NCBI RefSeq assembly: GCF_900100435.1
Contig: NZ_FNEX01000013.1
Location: 62,001 to 126,000, forward strand
DNA length: 64,000 bases
From: Pedobacter sp. ok626
GTDB lineage: Bacteria; Bacteroidota; Bacteroidia; Sphingobacteriales; Sphingobacteriaceae
Direction: 5' to 3'
Part shown: piece by piece, positions 1 through 9,103 of the stretch
How positions within the stretch are numbered: the first letter of the stretch is position 1
Layout: every line of letters begins with the position of its first letter
Position numbers and translations under genes: made by a program
Notes under the pieces: generated by a model
What the model was told of the DNA's origin: nothing
Seen by the model: the letters and a program-made list of their open reading frames with translations, nothing else
The model's database searches: none

Positions 1-1373
1 GTGGCTTTCGGCGTAATGATACGGTATGGAATCTGGTAGGCGATGCCTCGACCTTCGATACGCGTTTTGGCAGGGAAGATGGTTCCTTCATTGATGAAGC
101 CACCACCAGGAGTTAAAATCCTTTGGCAGTCGTGCGAATCAATAGGGAAGGAGCCTATACCAATGGCATCGGGCTTTTCTTTGGTTTCCAGTATATCTTT
201 CTGCGTTAAAAAATACTCGCCAACCATGCGCCTGGCTTCTCTCACATACAGCACCGGTGGAAAATAGCCGTACTTCGCAAATTCATCTTTTGCATAGCCC
301 AGGTTTTTCATTCGCTCTCTTACGGCTTCGGGAACCGCAGAATCAGTCATCAGAAAATAGAGCAGACCTTCGGTATAATCGCGATGATGTTTCCATATTT
401 CTTGTCTGCGTTTTGGGTTTGCATCCGGGTAGTCCCAGTTTTCGCCCACTAAACCTGTAGACAGCTGTGCCCCGATACCATTATTGCCATCGAGCTTATT
501 TCCTGGAATCGGATAAAGGTCGAAAGGAATACCGGTTTTGGGTGCTGCTTTATAAAAGCGTCTGAATAGTTCGTATTGATCTGGGTTGTAACCAACAGGT
601 TTTTTAAAGGGAACCCGGTTTGCTGGATCTTCAGATAGACATAGGCGGAAGCTGTAAGTCATAATCCGATGATCGCCTTGTCCTTCTGGTGTAACTGCTG
701 TTCCGGTGATTAAAGGCAATGGTTTTCTATCCTGATCTGATGAGATTATACCCATTGCTTTCTTCTGGTAAACGGCACCAGCAAAAGATTCTCCGAACTC
801 ATCCCGGCCTTCGCGGCCTACCTTGTAAGTAACACCTGCGGCTGCCATCAGGTCGCCCTCATAACTGGCATCGATGAACATTTTTCCTGAAAACGTTTTG
901 CCCGATCTCATTTTAAGGCTTTGGATTGCCTTGTCGTTTAATTTTGCAGATTTTAAGGTTTCCTTAAGCACAACCTCAACACCTGCTTCTTTTAAAATGG
1001 TATGGAAAACAAGCTCTGCCACATGGGGCTCATAGGTCCAGAATTTAGTGTCTTTTTCATCAACCCGGTAATTGAGTTGTACGCCTCTTTTTGCGTAAAC
1101 TGCTTCTACACGCTTGTGAAATTCTTCGAAAAGACCGCCTAAGGTTTCTCTGAACATCTGGTTGGAATCACTAAAGCCAAGACCACCGCTCATCATACCA
1201 CCGGCAATAGGAAGTGGTTCGATCATGACAACGGATTTTCCTTCACGGGCGGCGGCTACAGCTGCAGTAATGCCTGCAGGTGTAGCGCCGTAAACCAGCA
1301 CATCATATTCCTTTTTGGGCTTCCAGGAAGTAAAAAGGAACAGGATTAAAATAGCTATATATGTGTACCTCAT
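1..1373 (-). CDS. FAD-dependent oxidoreductase, 3' end outside the window
   Basis: Reading leftward from the ATG at 1373, an open frame of 457 codons reaches the window edge without a stop, so the C-terminus is missing. It starts with a hydrophobic export signal (MRYTYIAILILFLF), then YDVLVYGATPAGITAA, a dinucleotide-binding fold with a variant GxxPxG loop, and later FIDASYEGDLMAAAGV. Both are typical of the FAD_oxidored family that is often encoded in Bacteroidota polysaccharide loci, sometimes labelled xanthan lyase-like. The substrate is unknown. It lies 26 bp downstream of the SusD gene on the same strand and is probably cotranscribed, which suggests periplasmic oxidation of an imported carbohydrate or related compound; that role is inference. 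Confidence 0.85.
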   Translation of the reverse strand, partial: MRYTYIAILILFLFTSWKPKKEYDVLVYGATPAGITAAVAAAREGKSVVMIEPLPIAGGMMSGGLGFSDSNQMFRETLGGLFEEFHKRVEAVYAKRGVQLNYRVDEKDTKFWTYEPHVAELVFHTILKEAGVEVVLKETLKSAKLNDKAIQSLKMRSGKTFSGKMFIDASYEGDLMAAAGVTYKVGREGRDEFGESFAGAVYQKKAMGIISSDQDRKPLPLITGTAVTPEGQGDHRIMTYSFRLCLSEDPANRVPFKKPVGYNPDQYELFRRFYKAAPKTGIPFDLYPIPGNKLDGNNGIGAQLSTGLVGENWDYPDANPKRRQEIWKHHRDYTEGLLYFLMTDSAVPEAVRERMKNLGYAKDEFAKYGYFPPVLYVREARRMVGEYFLTQKDILETKEKPDAIGIGSFPIDSHDCQRILTPGGGFINEGTIFPAKTRIEGRGIAYQIPYRIITPKA

Positions 1374-1399
1374 TTTTAATTCAATTAATGGTTTGCAGA

Positions 1400-2842
1400 C
1401 TAGTATCCCTGGTTTTGAGGGAGTAAAAGCGGATTAAGGTTGATCTCGCGGTAAGGAACAGGGAACAATTTCCTGTCGGCCGTGATGCTCATGTTAGAAA
1501 GCCTTGGATCAATAGAGAGGTATTTGGTTTTGAAGGCTTGCATGGTGGCCACTTCTTTACCCCATCGGATCAGGTCGTGCCAGCGATGACCTTCAAAGCA
1601 AAGCTCAAGTCTACGTTCTTTTTCTATGGCCAATTGTGTATCTGCTTTTGACAGGCCCGAAAGTGCAGGTAAATTTGCCCTTACCCGGGTTTTGCTGACA
1701 TAGGTTAAGGCGTCACCTGTTTTGTCGTTCTGGTTAAGCGCTTCGGCATACATCAGTAAAACATCTGCATAACGGAGCACAGGCCAGTCGGTCTCACCTT
1801 CATTTAAAATAGGCACACTGTATACAAATTTCTTTGCCCAATAAAAGATCTTAGGATTGGTTCCATCTTTAAAGACGCCCAGATAAGCTGTTTTACGCAA
1901 ATCTGTGCTTTCGAAGGCATCATACAGATCTTGTGTGCCGGTATTGTTACTGTTAGCTCCTAAGGCAACAATTGAAGTTCCTGATTTTTGAGGTGCAAAT
2001 GCGTAAGCAAATGAATTGCCCAGACCTACACCACCAGAAATGTACTGCACAGAGAAAATAGCTTCCGAGTTATTGTCATTTCCGACCCCAAAAAGCTTAG
2101 CTAAATTTGGTTCGAATGTATAAGCGGGAATAACCTGTTCGAGTATGGCTTCGGCTTCTGGCCATTTCTTCCGTTGCAGATAAACCTTGCCCAGTAAGGC
2201 TTTAGCTGCGCCACTCGTAGCACGACCTACATTTACCCCTGTAAATTTAGGAGGTAGCAGGGTTTGTGCATCTTTAAGGTCTTTTTCTATTTGCAGGTAT
2301 ACCTCATTGGCCGGACTTCGTTTATAAGTATAAGCTTCTTCTTCTGTTTTTAGTTCTTTTAAGACAAGGGGAGCATCACCATAGAATCTGACCATATTGA
2401 AATACATCAGGGCACGTAAAAATTTAGCTTCGCCGATGTATTGGTCTTTAAGTGCTGCGGTAATGGTTATATTTTCTATGCGCTCAAGAATAATATTTGT
2501 GGCCGCTATGGTGCGGTAAGACTGGTTCCATGGGCCTGCAACTCCGCCTGTAGAACGGTAAGTCAACCAATCGAACTCACCATAGCTGCCTTCATTCTCT
2601 GAAAATACCTGTGTATTATCGGAAGGCAGTTCGGCATAGATCCAGTAGGCATTGTAAATGTCCCTAAGGTTACCATAAGCTCCGGTTAGCACCGAACGGA
2701 TATCGGCCTCAGTTTTATAATAATTGCCAACATCAATTACATGCTCTGGGGTAAGGTCTACGAAACCTTTTCCGCAACCTCCAGTTATGATGATCATCCC
2801 TGCCAGGAGGGTTTTATATATTTTAGAAAGATAACGATCCAT
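1400..2842 (-). CDS. RagB/SusD family nutrient-binding outer membrane lipoprotein
   Basis: This is a 480-residue SusD-like protein. The N-terminus has a lipoprotein signal with lipobox ITGGC, so Cys23 would be lipidated and the protein anchored at the outer membrane surface. The C-terminal motif EGHRWHDLIRWGKEV is diagnostic of the family, and the N-terminal half should form TPR-like helices. SusD proteins cap the SusC transporter and bind the glycan or other ligand. The gene follows the SusC gene with a 31 bp gap. No glycoside hydrolase is visible in the window, so the ligand cannot be assigned. Confidence 0.95.
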   Translation of the reverse strand: MDRYLSKIYKTLLAGMIIITGGCGKGFVDLTPEHVIDVGNYYKTEADIRSVLTGAYGNLRDIYNAYWIYAELPSDNTQVFSENEGSYGEFDWLTYRSTGGVAGPWNQSYRTIAATNIILERIENITITAALKDQYIGEAKFLRALMYFNMVRFYGDAPLVLKELKTEEEAYTYKRSPANEVYLQIEKDLKDAQTLLPPKFTGVNVGRATSGAAKALLGKVYLQRKKWPEAEAILEQVIPAYTFEPNLAKLFGVGNDNNSEAIFSVQYISGGVGLGNSFAYAFAPQKSGTSIVALGANSNNTGTQDLYDAFESTDLRKTAYLGVFKDGTNPKIFYWAKKFVYSVPILNEGETDWPVLRYADVLLMYAEALNQNDKTGDALTYVSKTRVRANLPALSGLSKADTQLAIEKERRLELCFEGHRWHDLIRWGKEVATMQAFKTKYLSIDPRLSNMSITADRKLFPVPYREINLNPLLLPQNQGY

Positions 2843-2873
2843 AATTTTAATTTAAAAGAGATTTGAAAAATGG

Positions 2874-5800
2874 TTAAAAACCTACATTGACCCCGAAAAT
2901 AAAGACCCGGTTAGCGGGATATGTTCCCTGATCTACACCCGGTCGGTACACCGCATCATCGGTAACACTGGTAACACTGGTTTCGGGATTGTACCAGTTG
3001 TATTTGGTGAATGTGAGTAGGTTTTGGCCAGTAGCGTAGAAGCGGACGGTCTGCATTTTAATGCTTTTCAATAAACCGGCCGGAAGCCTATAGCCAACGG
3101 TAAGGTTACGGATGCGTAAAAATGAGGCATCTGAAACGGCTTTATTGGTTAAGTTGTTTAATGGTGTTACTCCTGAAGCTAATGGCGCCGGATATTCAAC
3201 ATCTCTGTCTGGATTCTGGCTGTCGAACATATTGTTAAAATAAGTAGGACTTGAATTGACATTGTGCACACCAAATTGGTGACGGATATTACCATTGATG
3301 ACGTTTACGCCCTGAACGCCCTGTACGATGAGCGAGAGATCGAAGTTTTTATATTGAAAAGTACTGGATAAGCCGTAAACGAAATCCGGAAAACCATGTC
3401 CAATGACAGCCATATCCTGCTCGTCAATTTTGCCATCGTTGTTTTGATCTTTAATGATCCAGTCGCCCACTTTATTGCCGGTAACCCATTGTGGGTATTT
3501 ACCCAGGTCTGCTGTGTTTTTAAATATGCCTTCCACCTGGTAGCCGCGCATCAAGCCCAGCGGATCACCAACTCTAACCTGGAATACATTGTCCCAACCA
3601 AAAATAGCTGCCTTTGCAGGAAGTGAGGAAGGGCCACCCAGGTCATCAACCTTAGTGCGGTTGGCCGAAACATTGGCGTCTAAAGTCCATTTTACTGCGC
3701 CCAGATTGAAATTGGCTTTTCCGCTAATTTCAAATCCGCGATTGCTTAGTCTACCAAGATTGGTGCGGAAAGTGGTCGCATATCCAATTATACTTGGCAG
3801 GTCTTTTTGAAACAACATGCCTTCTGTATGGCGTGAGTAATAATCAATGGAAAGGCTGTATTTATCGTTTAGAAAACCAGCTTCCAATCCAAGATCTGCC
3901 TGGCGGTTCTTTTCCCAGGTGAGGTTGTAATTGGCAAAGCCGGATTGTGCCGAGCCATAGCTGCGTTGTGAGCCTAAGCTGTAATCGCGATTGATGATGT
4001 TGTTAGACCAGGTAAAGTCGCCAATATTGGCATTCCCTGTTTCTCCATAACTCGCACGGATCTTTAGTTCATTCAGCACATTTTTTAGGGGCTGCATAAA
4101 GCTTTCCTGTGTAATGCGCCATGCACCTGAGACAGATGGGAAGACTGCAAAGCGTTTGTTTGGACCAAAGCGGGAGGAACCATCCTGACGTAGCGCTGCT
4201 GATAAGATATACTTGCCTTTGTAATCGTAGTTTATCCTTCCACCAAGGGATAAGAATGAGTTCTGACTATAGGCGAGCGAACCTACAAGATCTGAAGAGG
4301 CCAACGGGTTTTCGAGCAAATCTGTGGTATAGGTGCCTGATCTTCCGTTTACACCAGTTGATTTTGCGTGGTACTTTTGTAGGGAGTAGAGTAGTAGGGC
4401 ACTTAGATTATGGTTGCCCCCAAAAGTTTTATTATAAGATATGGTATTCTCCCAAAGCCAGTCTAGCACGGTAGACTGCGATTCTGATGAGTAAATTTGA
4501 GTCATTATTGGGTTACTACCACTGGCGGCAGGCGCACTTCCATTGGCTAAGGTAGCCGGAATATAAGCATACTGATCGTTCACGTTGAGCGTTGCCCCGA
4601 TAGATGTTTTGAATTTTAAGTCTTTAATCGGTTCGTATTCAATGAAATTATTGCCCAGAATACGGTATTCCCTTAGTCGGTTTTTATATAATTCGAGCAC
4701 GCCCAATGGGTTATAAAGCGCTGCTTGAAAAAACACGCCATTTGCAGAGTTTTTTAGTCCGCGGTATCCTTGCGCATAATCGCCATCAGCGGCATAAACC
4801 GGGACAACAGGAGGCATCAATACGGCAGAGTGGATTGGACTTGGAAGCGCTCTGGCTCCGGTGGTTTCGCTAGCTGAGGCTTCACTAAATTGACCGCCCG
4901 CAGGTTGTCTGAATTGCTGAGAGAAGGAGGGTGCCATGGAAATGCCTATTCTTAATTTCGGACTCAAGTCTGCATCCATATTGAAACGGATGTTATAACG
5001 GTCGTAAGTAGTTCCGATCATTGTTCCGTCTTGTTTGAAATAGCCACCTGAAATAGAATATCTAGCCTTTTCTGAACCACCTCGTGCTGAGATTTGAAAA
5101 TCAGAGATTGGCGCTTGTCTAAATATTACATCCTGCCAGTCTATATCCGGCAGGCTCTGCGGATCGGTATCAAAAATTGTTGGATAAGTGATGTTTCTCA
5201 TCCGCGCTGCGTATTTTGCATATTCAATGTACTGGTCGCGGCTAAGCAGATCTACTTTTTTAGCCACATTTTGTACACCGGTATAGGCAGATACGTTAAA
5301 GCTAGTTTTGCCGGCTTTACCACGTTTAGTTGTCACGATAACCACACCATTTGCAGCCCTTGAACCATAAATTGCTGCAGAAGCTGCATCTTTTAAAATG
5401 TCTATGGATTCAATATCAGCAGGGTTGATCAGGTTAAACTGGGTTGACTCCTGTAAAGGATAACCGTCGACCACATAAAGTGGGTCGCTGTCTGTTCCTA
5501 AAGAGCCTATTCCCCTGATTCTTACGGTTGGCGCTTCGCCAGGGTAACCTCCCCGGCCAGACTGAACCTGTACTCCGGAAACAAGGCCTGCCAGCGCTTC
5601 GCCAGGTGTAGAAACAGGTTGTATACCGATAAATTTACCTTCGACTCTTGAAATGGCTGTAGAGACTTTCTTTTTGGATTGTTCTCCATACCCAATTACG
5701 AGTACTTCCTCCAATGCATTTTTCTGCTCTCTTAATAGGACATTTATGTTTTTGCTGTCCTTTACCTGGATCTCGTAAGGTGTGAAACCTACATAAGAGA

Positions 5801-6401
5801 ACACCAGATAATCATTTTGATCGGCGACAAGGATTTTGTAATTACCGTTGGCATCTGTTACGACCGTATTGGACGTGTTTTTGGTTTTTACACTCACACC
5901 CGGTAGAGGAAGACCTTTTTCGTCGGTCACTTTTCCGGTTATGGGAATAGGGGCGCTGACCTGGATTTCTGCAATCGCGGCGTTTTTTTTTCTGATGACT
6001 ACGGTTTGTCCATTTCTAAAAAGAATTTCGACATCGCGTTGTGAGAAGCATTTGTCTAATATCTCCTTTATGGAAGCTTGTCGCACATTTATGGTAACGG
6101 GGCTGAGCTCCTTTATCAATCCGGCATCGCATATAAAGTTATATCCGGTTTGTTTGGTGAGTAGGGAGAAGACTTCTTTTATAGGCGCGTTTTTTACATT
6201 CAGGCTAGCCCTTTGCGCATAGCTTGCGGCATTGACTTGTAAAAAAGCAATAAGCAAAAAAGCAATGGTCAGTTTCATTCGGAGTACCCATTTAGTTTTT
6301 TCTGTCTTGTAAAACCTGCTTATCGGGTATACAAGTGCCAGAAACCTTAGCGCACAGGAGGTCGTGTCCCTGGACGTAAGTTCAGTAAAATTTTCATACA
6401 T
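2874..6401 (-). CDS. SusC/RagA family TonB-linked outer membrane transporter with STN domain
   Basis: The protein has 1175 residues. An N-terminal extension (MYENFTEL...) leads into a hydrophobic signal near residues 42-62. Then come an STN domain (about 66-137), a carboxypeptidase D regulatory-like repeat (about 154-224), a TonB-box-like EEVLVIGYG (231-239), the plug with the SusC signature DPLYVVDG (306-313), and a large beta-barrel. The STN domain means it can signal to an anti-sigma factor, and FecR and ECF sigma genes lie just upstream. The long start is kept because Sphingobacteriaceae SusC proteins often carry this extension; the alternative is the ATG of MKLTIAFLL at residue 42. It pairs with the SusD gene to import an unknown ligand. 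Confidence 0.95.
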   Translation of the reverse strand: MYENFTELTSRDTTSCALRFLALVYPISRFYKTEKTKWVLRMKLTIAFLLIAFLQVNAASYAQRASLNVKNAPIKEVFSLLTKQTGYNFICDAGLIKELSPVTINVRQASIKEILDKCFSQRDVEILFRNGQTVVIRKKNAAIAEIQVSAPIPITGKVTDEKGLPLPGVSVKTKNTSNTVVTDANGNYKILVADQNDYLVFSYVGFTPYEIQVKDSKNINVLLREQKNALEEVLVIGYGEQSKKKVSTAISRVEGKFIGIQPVSTPGEALAGLVSGVQVQSGRGGYPGEAPTVRIRGIGSLGTDSDPLYVVDGYPLQESTQFNLINPADIESIDILKDAASAAIYGSRAANGVVIVTTKRGKAGKTSFNVSAYTGVQNVAKKVDLLSRDQYIEYAKYAARMRNITYPTIFDTDPQSLPDIDWQDVIFRQAPISDFQISARGGSEKARYSISGGYFKQDGTMIGTTYDRYNIRFNMDADLSPKLRIGISMAPSFSQQFRQPAGGQFSEASASETTGARALPSPIHSAVLMPPVVPVYAADGDYAQGYRGLKNSANGVFFQAALYNPLGVLELYKNRLREYRILGNNFIEYEPIKDLKFKTSIGATLNVNDQYAYIPATLANGSAPAASGSNPIMTQIYSSESQSTVLDWLWENTISYNKTFGGNHNLSALLLYSLQKYHAKSTGVNGRSGTYTTDLLENPLASSDLVGSLAYSQNSFLSLGGRINYDYKGKYILSAALRQDGSSRFGPNKRFAVFPSVSGAWRITQESFMQPLKNVLNELKIRASYGETGNANIGDFTWSNNIINRDYSLGSQRSYGSAQSGFANYNLTWEKNRQADLGLEAGFLNDKYSLSIDYYSRHTEGMLFQKDLPSIIGYATTFRTNLGRLSNRGFEISGKANFNLGAVKWTLDANVSANRTKVDDLGGPSSLPAKAAIFGWDNVFQVRVGDPLGLMRGYQVEGIFKNTADLGKYPQWVTGNKVGDWIIKDQNNDGKIDEQDMAVIGHGFPDFVYGLSSTFQYKNFDLSLIVQGVQGVNVINGNIRHQFGVHNVNSSPTYFNNMFDSQNPDRDVEYPAPLASGVTPLNNLTNKAVSDASFLRIRNLTVGYRLPAGLLKSIKMQTVRFYATGQNLLTFTKYNWYNPETSVTSVTDDAVYRPGVDQGTYPANRVFIFGVNVGF

Positions 6402-6472
6402 TTGGTTAGGATTAATATTTGGTTGTCGTTCAATTGATTAGGTATCCTATAGCCTTTAAAAGCTAAATGAAG

Positions 6473-6497
6473 CCGGGAGTGGTCTAAACACTTCCGG
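6473..6497 (-). other. Hairpin between fecR and susC genes
   Basis: Two 9-nt arms (CCGGAAGTG and CACTCCCGG on the minus strand) pair with one mismatch around a 7-nt loop. No U-run follows, so it is not a typical terminator. It may stabilise or separate the fecR and susC parts of the transcript. Confidence 0.35.
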
Positions 6498-6518
6498 TTT
6501 TCAGGATATTATAAGTAC

Positions 6519-7646
6519 TTATTTAGCTATAACTTCGATCCTCCTTCCTTCGATTTTAAAATGGACTTTTTCGGTTAATTCTATATTTTCTAATAGACTT
6601 TCCAGGTCTTTATTGCGTGCATAATTTCCTACAAAAGAGACATGATCCAGGTTGCCTTTGAAAGTGATCTCTACGTTATACCATCTTGCAATCTTTTTCA
6701 TGATGCTTTTGATGTTTTCATCGTTAAAAATGAAAAGTCCGTTTTTCCATGCGATGGCCTCTTCGGTATTTATTTCAGTAACGTTGATCTTGTTGTTGTT
6801 TAAAGTTGATTGTTGACCAGGTTTTAGGATGACGTTCTCTGTTCTATTTAGGCTTACAATGTTGACAGATCCTTCGAGAAGGGTGGTCGTAGTGCTTTGC
6901 TCATCTGCATAGCTGTTGATGTTGAAATGCGTACCCAGCACTTTTACTTCTTGTTTGGCTGATTTTACGATAAAGGGACTGGTCTTGTTTTTAGCGATTT
7001 CAAAATAAGCTTCTCCAATAAGCTCTACTTTACGTGTTTTTAGGCTGGCAAAACTAGTTGGAAATGTAAGTGTTGAGGCTGCGTTGAGCCATACTTTGGA
7101 GCCGTCAGGTAAAATCAATTGATATTGACCGCCTTTTGGCGTTTCTATGGTGTTATAGCTGGTTTTTCCTGATGGATTAGGTTGATCTGTCAATTGATAC
7201 ACCAACATGCCTGTGGCGGTTTTTGTAATCTGTATTCCGGATTGTTCGGCAAGCTTCCCGTTTGTAGCATCAGTTAATGAGATTTTTTGTCCGTTTGAAA
7301 GGGTAAGGAAAGCTTTATTGCCACCTGGCGCTATGGGGCTTGTTTTTGTGGTTTGAACGAGCTGGACAGGCCGAACTGCGGAATAAAAATAAAAGGCGAG
7401 ACTAAGGCAGAGTAGGATCGAAGCAGCAATGCTAAGCTTTTTCCATAGTGGAATGGAAGGTTTGCTTGTATTTGGTTTAATTGCTGCCCAGTTTTGCTGA
7501 TGTGCAAGTTGGAGCTGTTCGTCAGAAAGACCATGCTCAATTTCGGCATTGAAGTTATGCAACCAATTTTCAAGCATTGCTTTTTCTTCAGCTGTAGCCT
7601 GTCCCTGGTGGTATTTTAATAATAATTCTCTGGCGTCTTTTTCCAT
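6519..7646 (-). CDS. FecR family anti-sigma factor
   Basis: This 375-residue membrane protein has an N-terminal cytosolic part with the start typical of Bacteroidota FecR (ELLLKYHQGQATAEEKAMLENWL). One transmembrane helix follows near residues 85-105 (LSIAASILLCLSLAFYFY), then a periplasmic FecR domain (about 165-260, including GGQYQLILPDGSKVWLNAASTL) and a C-terminal STN-like segment. It should hold the neighbouring ECF sigma factor inactive until the SusC STN domain reports substrate. It lies 79 bp downstream of the sigma gene and upstream of susC, all on one strand. Confidence 0.95.
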   Translation of the reverse strand: MEKDARELLLKYHQGQATAEEKAMLENWLHNFNAEIEHGLSDEQLQLAHQQNWAAIKPNTSKPSIPLWKKLSIAASILLCLSLAFYFYSAVRPVQLVQTTKTSPIAPGGNKAFLTLSNGQKISLTDATNGKLAEQSGIQITKTATGMLVYQLTDQPNPSGKTSYNTIETPKGGQYQLILPDGSKVWLNAASTLTFPTSFASLKTRKVELIGEAYFEIAKNKTSPFIVKSAKQEVKVLGTHFNINSYADEQSTTTTLLEGSVNIVSLNRTENVILKPGQQSTLNNNKINVTEINTEEAIAWKNGLFIFNDENIKSIMKKIARWYNVEITFKGNLDHVSFVGNYARNKDLESLLENIELTEKVHFKIEGRRIEVIAK

Positions 7647-7725
7647 GTTTATAGCGCTTTAATCTCTGACGATTATAGCAAAGACAGATCAGGATAGCCG
7701 AGTGGGTACTGTGATTGAAAAAAAA

Positions 7726-8298
7726 TTATAAGATGTGGCAGAAATAGATTAGGATCCCAAGTTTAGTCCTTAGAATTTTGAGCGCTCTTTTCATGTGCGT
7801 CTCTACTGTTTGTTCTGATATCCCTAATTGCTGTGCAATTTCCCGGTTGCTTAGGTATTGATTTTTTCTCAGTTCGAATACCTCGCGCATTTTTGGTGGA
7901 AGTGCGGCTATTTCGCGTTCAATTAAGCTAGTGATGTCTTTTTCACGGATTAAAAAATCGGCAGAGAGCGCATCTGTATCTATCGCGTGCTGAAGAGAGG
8001 ATATGTATTTCGTTTCGGATTGCTTGCGGGCAATGACATTCAATATCTTGTTTAATACCGATTTATAGAGGTAGCCTGGTAATGTAGTTTTAAGCTCAAA
8101 ATCTTTCCTGTTTCTCCATAAGTGTACAAAAACCTCTTGTACAATGTCTTTCGCTTCTTCTGAGTTCTGCAGTTTTTTATAAGCGTAAATGTAAAGTAAG
8201 CTATCAAAGCGTTTGAAGATTTCGCCAAATGCCAACTCGTTATCAGCCTTGAGCAAGGTCATGAGTTCAAAATCATCAAGATTGCTTATTAATTGCAT
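7726..8298 (-). CDS. ECF RNA polymerase sigma-70 factor
   Basis: The 190-residue protein has sigma region 2 (about 20-90, with DIVQEVFVHLWRNR) and region 4 (about 130-180, with LPPKMREVFELRKNQYLSNREIAQQLGISEQTVETHMKRA split over the helix-turn-helix). It matches the Bacteroidetes ECF subfamily that pairs with FecR. It most likely drives expression of the susC/susD genes downstream. It is the first gene of the minus-strand locus; its upstream region holds short direct repeats. Confidence 0.95.
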   Translation of the reverse strand: MQLISNLDDFELMTLLKADNELAFGEIFKRFDSLLYIYAYKKLQNSEEAKDIVQEVFVHLWRNRKDFELKTTLPGYLYKSVLNKILNVIARKQSETKYISSLQHAIDTDALSADFLIREKDITSLIEREIAALPPKMREVFELRKNQYLSNREIAQQLGISEQTVETHMKRALKILRTKLGILIYFCHIL

Positions 8299-8676
8299 TT
8301 AATACTATTTGGTTGGTTTGGTTTAAAAGGTATTGGGGTTTGGTTGGTTCTTAATGCCTTAAGCAATATTAAATAATTATTCTTTATTTTTCTTATATTT
8401 AGGCTCCGAGCGGTAAAAACATGCCGCGATAAAAAATCAGATTATTTTCAGAACGTTTTCAGGCTTGCAGGATCTCTGTATCGTGGCTCTTTACATAGTC
8501 GTTATTGCCTCGGACCTGGTTCGTCTCTCGTTCGTCTTTGTTCGGTAAAAAGCCAATTGCAAGATGACTACCAGAGGGGCCGCAGTAAAGCCATATTAGT
8601 GAGTGCTATCCGGGCTGCGAAAGCGCCGCTGAAAATCTGAAAAAAATATTTTGCCTAGTTGTATTGAGGTAGATGT
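8299..8676. other. Non-coding stretch upstream of the sigma factor gene
   Basis: No coding frame is convincing here. TTTGGTTGGTT occurs twice (8308-8318 and 8339-8349) just upstream of the sigma gene start. A second set of imperfect repeats, TTCGTCTCTCG / TTCGTCTTTG / TTCGG, sits at about 8520-8544. The sequence should hold the sigma gene promoter, but no clear TAnnTTTG was identified. Confidence 0.4.
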
Positions 8677-8829
8677 TTAAATATGTTTTGTATTAAATTT
8701 TGGGGCAAGTACTCTACAAATATTTGGGTGGCAATTTGTTTTAATGGCTTTGCTCCAGGCTTTCCAGACTTCAGATGAGTTGCTATTGATGATTATATTT
8801 TTACTATATGGCTTATTGGTATTGGGCAT
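8677..8829 (-). pseudogene. Remnant of an SRPBCC/AHSA1-domain gene
   Basis: The frame from the ATG at 8829 begins with the same residues as the intact SRPBCC protein at 14303-14746 (MPNTNKPYSKNIIINSN, one change before SEVWKA). It then jumps out of frame into sequence matching the 3' end of that gene and stops at 8677. About 357 bp of the gene body are missing. The break lies at a short TTTCCAG sequence that occurs at both ends of the missing part in the intact copy, which suggests slippage or recombination between short repeats. It is not expected to encode a working protein. Confidence 0.75.
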
Positions 8830-8852
8830 AATAAAATCTCAAAATAATAAGA

Positions 8853-8883
8853 AAGCGGGAATGATCTCCGACCACTCCCGCTT
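8853..8883. other. Hairpin, copy A (AAGCGGGA/TCCCGCTT)
   Basis: An 8-bp perfect stem around a 15-nt loop, repeated at 14773-14803. On the minus strand it is followed by a T-rich tract (CTTTCTTATTATTTT), so it may act as a terminator in that direction. Confidence 0.45.
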
Positions 8884-8910
8884 CATCTAAATTAACGCTC
8901 TCACATATAT

Positions 8911-8951
8911 AGACGCTATTTGTGGCTAGATATTGTGTTACCTGATAAAAT
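8911..8951. repeat. 42-bp element, copy 1 of 3
   Basis: It starts AGACGCTATTTGTGGCTAGA and ends GATAAAAT. Related copies lie at 10698-10738 and 14831-14871 in the same orientation. Copies 1 and 3 belong to the larger duplication; copy 2 is isolated. Confidence 0.7.
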
Positions 8952-8976
8952 AATTAGAAATTCGTTATATCCGTAA

Positions 8977-9103
8977 GCATATAACTCTGGCCTATATGTT
9001 TATATTATATCTATATGCATATAATTATTTGTATATCATATTTTTTATATTTATTTGCATATAATTTTGCTATATTTATCTAATTAGATGTAAATGCATA
9101 TAA
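8977..9103 (+). promoter_or_regulatory. Four phased GCATATAA boxes, candidate HipB operators
   Basis: GCATATAA occurs at 8977, 9017, 9057 and 9096, that is at 40, 40 and 39 bp spacing, in a very A/T-rich region directly before the hip operon. The second box sits inside a perfect palindrome (TATATGCATATA, 9012-9023), and the last one overlaps the start codon region. HipB-type antitoxins repress their own operon by binding repeated operators, so these are the natural candidate sites. Binding is inferred. Confidence 0.55.

Larger units (their letters stand above)
8712..8986. repeat. Copy A of a duplicated segment, internally deleted
   Basis: This segment is nearly identical to 14274-14905 at both ends: from CTCTACAAATATTTGGGTGG through the SRPBCC gene ends to GCATATAACT. 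It lacks about 357 bp of the SRPBCC gene body. The two copies are in the same orientation and flank the hip operon and the genes up to the flavin reductase. Confidence 0.8.

Noticed and set aside
3396-6222. Several plus-strand open frames of 70-124 codons inside the SusC gene
   Set aside because: They lie opposite a clear long SusC gene, show no recognisable motifs and are expected by chance.
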